This document shows positions 57,307 to 64,000 of a DNA stretch of 64,000 nt, in pieces. This DNA comes from Oenococcus sp. UCMA 16435. Lineage in GTDB: Bacteria > Bacillota > Bacilli > Lactobacillales > Lactobacillaceae. A program made the position numbers and the translations under genes. The stretch covers positions 124,001 through 188,000 of the forward strand of contig CP030868.2 in the NCBI GenBank assembly GCA_004010835.2, read 5' to 3'. Each line of letters opens with the position of its first letter. Positions within the stretch are counted from its first letter, which is position 1. A model generated the notes under the pieces. That model saw nothing but the letters and a program-made list of their open reading frames with translations, was not told where the DNA came from and ran no database searches.

Positions 57307-57896
57307 TAATTTTTACTTTCTCTTTTTTTGTGTTTTTGAAACAATTCTATTTGATCATCATCGATATTATCTAAATTCTCAGGATCTGGTAATTCCGGCA
57401 AATCGTCAATTTTTTTTAATCCAAAATAATCGAGAAAAAAATTGGTTGTAGTATACAAAACTGGCCGGCCAACCTCGGCTTTTCTTCCAGATTCTTGAAT
57501 AAGTTCTCTGGAAATAAGTCGAGAAATCGCTCCCGATGAATTAACTCCACGAATTTTATCAACCTCGATTCTTGTAACAGGTTGCTTGTAAGCGATTATT
57601 GTCAAAGTTTCCAAACTCGCTTTAGATAGGCTATTAGCGACCGGTGTTTGATAATATTTTTTTAAAAGTGATGCAAACGCACTTTTTGTTATTAAACGAT
57701 AGACTTGATCATTCTCGATTAGCTTTATTGGATTTTGTCGATCTCGTTCCAATTGGTCAGACAAATGGTCCAAACTATCTTGTACTGCTGATCTATCGAA
57801 ACCGGTTACTCTACTAATACTTTGAAGATCGATGCCATCGTCTCCAGCGACAAAAACCAAAGCAAACAATTGTGCCATTTGATCAAGATCAGGCAT
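57306..57896 (-). CDS. scpB: Segregation and condensation protein B
   Basis: ScpB is the winged-helix kite subunit of the SMC complex. The 196 residues show LSKASLETLTIIAYKQPVTRIEVDKIRGVNS-type family segments and end in a charged tail. It overlaps scpA by 8 nt and rluB by 1 nt. Confidence 0.94.
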   Translation of the reverse strand: MPDLDQMAQLFALVFVAGDDGIDLQSISRVTGFDRSAVQDSLDHLSDQLERDRQNPIKLIENDQVYRLITKSAFASLLKKYYQTPVANSLSKASLETLTIIAYKQPVTRIEVDKIRGVNSSGAISRLISRELIQESGRKAEVGRPVLYTTTNFFLDYFGLKKIDDLPELPDPENLDNIDDDQIELFQKHKKRESKN

Positions 57897-58659
57897 TCAT
57901 TTCTCCTTTTATTAAAAATATTTGTTGTTCATCGTTTTGGCTAAGCAAAACAAAGTGATCTTTTGCTAATTCAAGAATCGCCAAAAAAGTAGTGATCATT
58001 TCATCATTGCTTGAAGATAATTTGAACAAATATTGGAATTTAACTTTTGAATCTATTTTCTTTTGATTAAAGAAAGTTTTTATCTCATTAATTTTGTCTG
58101 CAACTGAAAAATTTTCTTTTTCAATCATGCGTTTTTTTGGATGTAAATCGTTTTGCCGATTGGCAATTTCAAGAAAAGCTTCCTGCAAATCTTTTAAAGT
58201 TACACCGACCGACAAAGGTTTAATTTTAATATTTTCCGGAATTTTTGCAACCGGACGAGTAAAAGATAAGGAACGAGAATGCTCTAGCTTAGACATATCA
58301 TTAGTAACAGCCTGATAACATTCATATTCTATCAGAGCATTGACCAATTCCGTTCTTGGATCGTCCTCTTCCTCTTCCTCTTCCTCTTGTTCATTTTTTA
58401 CAGTTGGCAATAAAAAACGAGATTTTATTTTAATTAGCGTAGATGCCATGTATAAATATTCACCAGCTGAATCGAGTGAAGGACTTAATTGATCGTCAAT
58501 AAAAGTCAAGAATTGGTCGGTAACTTTTGCAATCGGAAGATCAAAAATATCTAATTCTTGTGTCCGAATCAAATGTAATAGCAGGTCCAAAGGACCGCTA
58601 AAATCGTCCAAGGAAATTGTTAATTTTTTATCGTTCACGCAAACAATTTTAGCATTCAA
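57889..58659 (-). CDS. scpA: Segregation and condensation protein A
   Basis: ScpA is the kleisin that bridges SMC heads. The 256 residues contain DDFSGPLDLLLHLIRTQELDIFDLPI and the C-terminal winged helix TTFLAILELAKDHFVLLSQ. An acidic run of Glu lies near residue 93. It lies 5 bp after xerD. Confidence 0.94.
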   Translation of the reverse strand: MNAKIVCVNDKKLTISLDDFSGPLDLLLHLIRTQELDIFDLPIAKVTDQFLTFIDDQLSPSLDSAGEYLYMASTLIKIKSRFLLPTVKNEQEEEEEEEDDPRTELVNALIEYECYQAVTNDMSKLEHSRSLSFTRPVAKIPENIKIKPLSVGVTLKDLQEAFLEIANRQNDLHPKKRMIEKENFSVADKINEIKTFFNQKKIDSKVKFQYLFKLSSSNDEMITTFLAILELAKDHFVLLSQNDEQQIFLIKGEMNA

Positions 58660-58664
58660 ATAGT

Positions 58665-59573
58665 TTAATTTGCCCGTGGATGAAACCTGTCATACTGTTC
58701 CCTTAAATGTTTTTGACTGACATGTGTATATATTTGTGTTGTACTGATATCAGAATGGCCCAATAATTCTTGAACGATTCTTAAATCGGCACCATTTTCC
58801 AACAAATGTGTTGCAAAAGAATGGCGTAAGGTGTGAGGACTGATATTTTTATTAATACCAGATTTAATAGCAATTTCCTTAACAAGTTTAAAAATTCCCT
58901 GTCGAGAAATCCGATAACCATGATCATTGACAAATAAATATGGACTTTCTCTGTCCTTAAGCAAAATCGGTCTTGATTCTCTGAAATATTTAGAAATATA
59001 AAGCAAAGAAATCTCGCCAATAGGAACTATTCGTTGTTTTTGCCCTTTTCCGATAGTTGTGATTAAGCCTAATTCGTCATGAAGATCAGCCAGTTTTAAA
59101 TTACAGATTTCGGAAACTCGAAAACCGGTTGCATACATCGTTTCTAATAAAGCTCGATTTCTTAATCCTAGAATTGTGGAAATATCAGGAACTGACAAAA
59201 CAGCTTCAATTTCTGTAGCTGTCAAAACTTGTGGCAAATGAGAATTTTTCTTTGGCGTAGTGACTTTTAGCATTGGATCAATTTTAATTTGTTGATCATC
59301 AGTAAGATAAGCAAAGAACTTTCGTAAAGAGCTAACCATATGTACAATCGAATTATTCGATTTACCATCATTTTGGAGGGAATTAAGCCAATCCAGTATT
59401 GTGAAACGGTCAACATTCGCTAAGAAAATATTTTCCTTTTGAATATAAGACCCGAATTCCGATAAATCCTGTTTGTAGCTTTTGATCGAATTTTCCAGCA
59501 AACCTCGTTCGGTGCGCAAATATCTTGTATAATCCAATAAAATATTCTCAAATTGACTTTTTTTAGTTAACAT
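58665..59573 (-). CDS. xerD: Tyrosine recombinase XerD
   Basis: The 302 residues have the XerC/D layout, with catalytic Arg in ATGFRVSEI, Lys in GKGQKQR, HTLRHSFATHLL, LLGHSDISTTQ and Tyr in IYTHV. The scpA/scpB/rluB context identifies it as XerD. It works with XerC at dif; no dif site was seen here. Confidence 0.93.
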   Translation of the reverse strand: MLTKKSQFENILLDYTRYLRTERGLLENSIKSYKQDLSEFGSYIQKENIFLANVDRFTILDWLNSLQNDGKSNNSIVHMVSSLRKFFAYLTDDQQIKIDPMLKVTTPKKNSHLPQVLTATEIEAVLSVPDISTILGLRNRALLETMYATGFRVSEICNLKLADLHDELGLITTIGKGQKQRIVPIGEISLLYISKYFRESRPILLKDRESPYLFVNDHGYRISRQGIFKLVKEIAIKSGINKNISPHTLRHSFATHLLENGADLRIVQELLGHSDISTTQIYTHVSQKHLREQYDRFHPRAN

Positions 59574-59590
59574 AACCTATTCAAGTGTAC

Positions 59591-59617
59591 AAAAAAATAA
59601 CCACTAAAGTGGTTATT
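59591..59617 (-). terminator. Terminator of pyk
   Basis: On the minus strand AATAACCAC and GTGGTTATT pair across a 4-nt loop and are followed by seven T. Confidence 0.9.
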
Positions 59618-59636
59618 AACTAATAAATAATCAAAA

Positions 59637-61070
59637 TTAAAGTTTTACAACATGAATCAAATTAGTTGTTCCAGGTTTTTTAATTGGAAGGCCGGCGGTA
59701 ACAACAATCGTATCGCCTCTCTTGGCTAATTTTTCTTCATGAACTGTTTTCTTGGCTAATTCAATCAAATCGTCTGTTGTTTCTGGGGCGTCTTTAATAA
59801 CCGGGTAAACAGCATAATTAACGGTCAACGACCTTGCAACTTGTTCATCGTAGGTAATTGCCAAGATTGGCATATCAGGACGATATTTAGAAATCAAACG
59901 AGCTGTATATCCAGAAGCTGTAGAAGCAACGATAACTTTTGCACCAGCTTCACGTGCAGCATCAACAGCAGCTTGAGCCAAAACTTCTGTGTCGCTGGAT
60001 TTTGGTTCGTTTCTCAAATCAATTCTATTGCCATCGTCATGGACGTGATTTTCAGCGTACTCGTTAGACGTAGACATTGTCTTAACAGCCTCAACTGGCC
60101 AGCTGCCATTAGCAGACTCACCAGAGAGCATCGTTGCATCGGTTCCATCCCAAACAGCATTTTCAACATCATTGATCTCGGCACGAGTTGCACGAGGATT
60201 TTCAATCATTGAATCAAGCATTTGAGTAGCAGTAATAACTGGTTTGCCAAGACGATTCATGTAACGAATCATCATTTTTTGAATTACAGGTACTTCCTCA
60301 TATGGAATTTCAACTCCCATATCACCACGAGGCACCATCAAACCGTCAGAAACAGCAATGATTGCTTCAAAGTTATCAATTCCTTCTTGGGATTCGATCT
60401 TAGGAAAAATCATAACGTGATTTTCTTGATGATGCTTCTTCAATAATTTACGAATATCAAGAACATCTTGGGCTTTACGAACAAAGGAAGCGGCAATAAA
60501 GTCAATTCCTTGCTCTAAACCAAACTCAATGTCTGATTTGTCCTTCTTAGTAATCCCAGGAAGATTAATAGCAACACCAGGAGCGTTAACACCTTTTCTT
60601 CCACCAAGCACTCCATCGTTATCAACTTGAACAAGCAGTTCCTTAGTTTCGGGATCTTTGCTGGTAACAGTCATTTCAATGATTCCATCATCGAACAAAA
60701 CTTTACCGCCGATTTTTACATCGTCATAGAGTCCTTTATAAGTAACGGCTATCTTTTCTTTTGTGCCCTTAATCTTTTCGTTCATTGAAATGCGAAGTTT
60801 ATCGCCTTTCTTGAAGTCAATTTTACCGTTCGGTGTATCTTGAACAGTTGTGCGAATCTCCGCACCTTTCGTATCAAGCATAAATCCAATTAACTTACCG
60901 GTCTTTTTTTCAGCGTCGTGAACCAAAGCCATACGAGCAGCATGTTCATCATGGTCACCATGACTGAAATTAAAACGGGCAACATTAATCCCATTATTTA
61001 TTAATGCGGAAATAATCTTTAGATCGTTGGATGCGGGACCTAAAGTAGAAACAATCTTTGTCTTTTTCAT
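59637..61070 (-). CDS. pyk: Pyruvate kinase
   Basis: Pyruvate kinase makes pyruvate and ATP from PEP. The 477 residues contain KIVSTLGPASND, INVARFNFSHGDHDEH, IFPKIESQEGIDNF, the metal site VPRGDMGVEIP and TQMLDSMIENPRATRAE. The extra C-terminal PEP-utiliser domain present in Bacillus is absent. It follows dnaE by 64 bp and may be cotranscribed. Confidence 0.96.
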   Translation of the reverse strand: MKKTKIVSTLGPASNDLKIISALINNGINVARFNFSHGDHDEHAARMALVHDAEKKTGKLIGFMLDTKGAEIRTTVQDTPNGKIDFKKGDKLRISMNEKIKGTKEKIAVTYKGLYDDVKIGGKVLFDDGIIEMTVTSKDPETKELLVQVDNDGVLGGRKGVNAPGVAINLPGITKKDKSDIEFGLEQGIDFIAASFVRKAQDVLDIRKLLKKHHQENHVMIFPKIESQEGIDNFEAIIAVSDGLMVPRGDMGVEIPYEEVPVIQKMMIRYMNRLGKPVITATQMLDSMIENPRATRAEINDVENAVWDGTDATMLSGESANGSWPVEAVKTMSTSNEYAENHVHDDGNRIDLRNEPKSSDTEVLAQAAVDAAREAGAKVIVASTASGYTARLISKYRPDMPILAITYDEQVARSLTVNYAVYPVIKDAPETTDDLIELAKKTVHEEKLAKRGDTIVVTAGLPIKKPGTTNLIHVVKL

Positions 61071-61134
61071 TCAATGCTCCTGTTTTTGTTTATCATTTGA
61101 CAAAACACTTTTATCTTAACATTTTTCTCACGAA

Positions 61135-64000
61135 TCAATGGCCGATCTGCTGGATCTTATTGGCAATAATATTAATTTCATCATTCCTTAACTGAGTTCT
61201 GCCAATCAAAGCGATTAATGATCCATTTTTCAAAATACTTGATATTTGACTGTACTCACGAGCGAAAACTGTTAAAGAACTCTCCCCGGTTCCATCGGAA
61301 ATCGAAACAAAAGCCATCTGATTACCGTTTTTGTCACGAGTTGTCCTAATCGAATCGATCATAACGGCCATCTTAACCGGTTGATCAGCTTTTAAATCAC
61401 TAATCTGTGTGTATCCTTTTGTAACGATTTCTTTTCTCAAACTATCAATCGGATGGCCGGAGATAGTAAAACCAAGAACCTCTTTTTCGTGTGCAAGACG
61501 ATCCAATAAAGATAATTCTTTGCTAGCACTTATCTTCGTTTCGTTTAAAAGGCTGCCGCCAAATCCCATTGCAGTAATTAAGGAACCGGCGTTCGTTTTC
61601 AATTCTTGACGATTATATCCAAAATGATCAAGCGAGCCAGCATAAGTCAACTGAATAATATCATTTTCGCTGATATCGCTTCCAGCCATTCTTTGAAGAA
61701 AATCAGTTAAACTGGAGAATAAGCCGCGTGAATCCCTTTCTTTGATAATTTCGTCGATCACTTTTCGATTTAATCCTTTTATTTTACCGAATCCAACATA
61801 AATAGCCCCGTTGTCGCTTATAAAACCGCGTTCTGCGTGATTGATATCTGGTCCTAGAAGCTTGATTCCTTTATTTTTAATATCCTGCAGATAGGTGTTC
61901 TTGGCGTCGTAATTAAGTAGAACGCTGAAAAATTCCAATGGAAAATAGATTTTTAAATAAGCCATTTCAAAAGCTAATTTGCTGTATGCAACGGCATGAC
62001 TTTTGTTAAACCCATAATTTGCAAATCGTTCGATGTATGCAAATATCTTTCCCGCTTGTTCTTGCTGATGGCCCTTTTTAACTGCACCTTTGATAAATGC
62101 ATCATGTTGCGCAAATAATTTTTCTTCATTCTTATGTCCAATCGCTGCTCGAAAAACATCGGCCTCTCCTAGAGTGAAACCGGCATAAATCTGTGCAATC
62201 TGCATAACCTGTTCTTGATAAATAATTACGCCATAAGTAGGTAGGAGGATTTTTTGCAAACTTTCATCAATAATCTCAATATGATTAGGGTCTCTTTTTC
62301 CTTGAGCATAGATTGGAATATTTTCTGATGGACCCGGGCGATTCAAAGCATTCACTGCCACGACATCATCAAAACTGCTAACGGCAACCTGTTTTAGAGC
62401 ACTTTTCGCTGATTCCGATTCGAATTGAAAAATTCCATTAGTCTGAAGCTTTCTAAACAGATCAAGAACTTGTTTGTCATCAAGATTAACGTTGTCTAAA
62501 TTAATTTTCTTCCCGTAGCGCTGTTCAATCAAAAAACGAATATCTGCAATCATATCCAAATTGGTTAGACGCAGTAAATCGAATTTAACTAAGCCAATCG
62601 CTTCGACATCATCCTTATCAAACTGAGTGACAGTGATTTCAGAAACCTGATTCAAAGGAACATAGTCTACTAATTTTTCCGGGCTTAAAACAATTCCAGC
62701 GGCATGAATTCCAACATGTCGAGGCAACCCGGAAATAGATTGTGCCAAGGAAATAATTTCCGAAGAATGTGGAAGTTCTGCAATAGTTTCCGGTAAGCTG
62801 TTTGGATCAGCGTCTTCTAAAGCGTCGTTGTTCTGTGCCATGAATCGTGAAAAACGTTTCAAAGTTCCTTCGCTACTAGCAAAAATTCTTGCGCTATCGC
62901 GAACAGCCAATCTTCTTTTAAAAGTATCAAAGGTGCCAATTTGAGAAAATTTATCAAGCGAATATTTTTTCTGTAGATATTCAACAATTTCCTGGCGCCT
63001 GTTTCCAGGCACATCAATATCTATATCGGGAAGCTGGACCCGCTTCGGATTCAAAAAACGTTCGAAATAAAGATCATATTTAATCGGGTCAATAGTTGTT
63101 ATGTATAAGGCATATGCAACCAATGATCCGACCGCCGACCCTCTGCCGGCACCGAGTTGGATATTTTCATGACGAGCAAAATTGATAATGTCCCAAACTA
63201 CCAAAAAATAATCTGCCAAATCTAATTGGAAAATAGTCTTTAGTTCTCGATCAATCCGATTCTGATAAATTTCCGGAATATTCCTATTATTAAAACGATT
63301 TTCTAGACCGAGCTTAACCAGTTTGCTTAGATATTTTTTTGGATTATTTTCCGTGCTCGGTAATGGAAAAATTGGCAAATGTTTTTCGCTCTTCGGCCAA
63401 TCGTCCACTATATCGGCAACGAAGCGTTCGTTGTTTTTTAACGTTTCCGCCGATAAATTATTTTCATAAAGGTTTTCATCTTTTAAATATTCTCCAGTGA
63501 TTTCTGATTGTCCGGCAAAATTCAACTCATTTTTTTCAATGTGTTGGAGAGCACTTGCAATAATAGAATCATCAGTTTTAACCCAATCGATTGGGAAATA
63601 ACCTAACTGTCCGCGAGTAAAGCTGCTCGAATTCTTAATTTCGACTCGTTGATCGTCTTGAAATATTAGCGCTAAGTCGGAAAAGTCTAAATCATTTTCT
63701 TCGAAAATAAACTGTGAATTTTGATTGAAAGCCAGATGCGTGCTAATTTTCATTAAGTTTTGATAACCAGAATAATTTTTCGATACAACAATTACTTCAC
63801 CATGATTGGTATTGCTTATCGTTAAGCCGATAATTGGTTGAATGTTGGCTAAAATTGCGGCTTTACGGAATTTTTCAACTCCGTAGAGATAATCATGGTT
63901 TGCTAAAACAGCTGCTTGAAATCCTCTTTTTTTAAGAGCATTCACAAGGTCAGTTGTTGAATCAGGATTTTTTAACAAATCGTATTCGCTGAATACTTGT
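61135..64000 (-). CDS. dnaE: DNA polymerase III alpha subunit DnaE (start beyond the window)
   Basis: The frame is open to base 64000; about 954 residues are visible and probably only a few are missing. The N-terminal PHP region (AAVLANHDYLYGVEKF) is short, and the polymerase core begins near residue 205, about 55 earlier than I recall for Bacillus DnaE. The palm has GAGRGSAVGSLVAYAL and the catalytic LPDIDIDVPGNRR. VGIHAAGIVL, KSHAVAYSKLAFEMAYLK and a C-terminal OB-fold follow. The protein ends soon after the OB-fold, so it is shorter than the usual ~1100 residues. Confidence 0.93.
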   Translation of the reverse strand, partial: QVFSEYDLLKNPDSTTDLVNALKKRGFQAAVLANHDYLYGVEKFRKAAILANIQPIIGLTISNTNHGEVIVVSKNYSGYQNLMKISTHLAFNQNSQFIFEENDLDFSDLALIFQDDQRVEIKNSSSFTRGQLGYFPIDWVKTDDSIIASALQHIEKNELNFAGQSEITGEYLKDENLYENNLSAETLKNNERFVADIVDDWPKSEKHLPIFPLPSTENNPKKYLSKLVKLGLENRFNNRNIPEIYQNRIDRELKTIFQLDLADYFLVVWDIINFARHENIQLGAGRGSAVGSLVAYALYITTIDPIKYDLYFERFLNPKRVQLPDIDIDVPGNRRQEIVEYLQKKYSLDKFSQIGTFDTFKRRLAVRDSARIFASSEGTLKRFSRFMAQNNDALEDADPNSLPETIAELPHSSEIISLAQSISGLPRHVGIHAAGIVLSPEKLVDYVPLNQVSEITVTQFDKDDVEAIGLVKFDLLRLTNLDMIADIRFLIEQRYGKKINLDNVNLDDKQVLDLFRKLQTNGIFQFESESAKSALKQVAVSSFDDVVAVNALNRPGPSENIPIYAQGKRDPNHIEIIDESLQKILLPTYGVIIYQEQVMQIAQIYAGFTLGEADVFRAAIGHKNEEKLFAQHDAFIKGAVKKGHQQEQAGKIFAYIERFANYGFNKSHAVAYSKLAFEMAYLKIYFPLEFFSVLLNYDAKNTYLQDIKNKGIKLLGPDINHAERGFISDNGAIYVGFGKIKGLNRKVIDEIIKERDSRGLFSSLTDFLQRMAGSDISENDIIQLTYAGSLDHFGYNRQELKTNAGSLITAMGFGGSLLNETKISASKELSLLDRLAHEKEVLGFTISGHPIDSLRKEIVTKGYTQISDLKADQPVKMAVMIDSIRTTRDKNGNQMAFVSISDGTGESSLTVFAREYSQISSILKNGSLIALIGRTQLRNDEINIIANKIQQIGH

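Overview
The window reads as a chromosomal segment of a low-GC Gram-positive bacterium of the order Lactobacillales. My best guess is Oenococcus or a close relative in the Leuconostocaceae. This rests on gene content and style (dnaE-pyk-xerD-scpAB-rluB-cmk-der-hup, cca-dfrA-degV, rnhB-dprA-topA, parEC-ppaC, a folK-folE fusion, short HisG with HisZ), not on a database match. Nearly all genes lie on the minus strand. No rRNA, tRNA, insertion sequence, prophage or CRISPR array was seen.

Region 1 (1-7.8 kb) is a branched-chain amino acid locus. It holds ilvC (cut by the window edge), a decayed ilvN-like remnant and ilvB on the minus strand. Divergent to these are an MHS-type MFS transporter and a 2-keto-4-pentenoate hydratase-family enzyme. 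Three Ile-linked control elements of two kinds sit within about 2.5 kb: a leader-peptide attenuator for ilvB, a second leader-peptide attenuator for the transporter with 8 Ile codons among 19, and a T-box with an ATC (Ile) specifier for the hydratase. This suggests the transporter and hydratase serve isoleucine supply and is the most interesting signal here. A broken FAD-dependent fumarate reductase-like gene follows.

Region 2 (8-20 kb) is cofactor biosynthesis on the minus strand: a TMEM175-type channel gene with an apparent ATT start, the ribDEBAH riboflavin operon behind an FMN riboswitch, a folate operon (folB-folKE-folC-folP) behind a ZTP riboswitch, a penicillin V acylase-like hydrolase, and pdxST for vitamin B6.

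Region 3 (20-33 kb) carries small membrane proteins, udk, a beta-glucosidase remnant, an amino acid permease with a class C26 peptidase, zinc-independent S14 and L33, ppaC, parEC, a frameshifted plsY, an aldose-1-epimerase-like gene and xerC.

Region 4 (33.4-42.2 kb) is a complete histidine operon (hisZGDBHAFIEC) behind a His T-box, with hisK just upstream. It looks richer in G+C than its surroundings and sits between xerC and topA, so it is probably an inserted island. hisD is split by one in-frame ochre stop.

Region 5 (42.3-64 kb) is a conserved housekeeping block from topA to dnaE. Its outlier is a LysM membrane protein whose Q/N-rich cytoplasmic part consists of five apparently identical 147-bp repeats.

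Several genes carry a single point or 1-bp lesion (hisD, plsY, the FAD reductase). This fits either a mutator lineage (Oenococcus is reported to lack mutS and mutL) or sequence errors.
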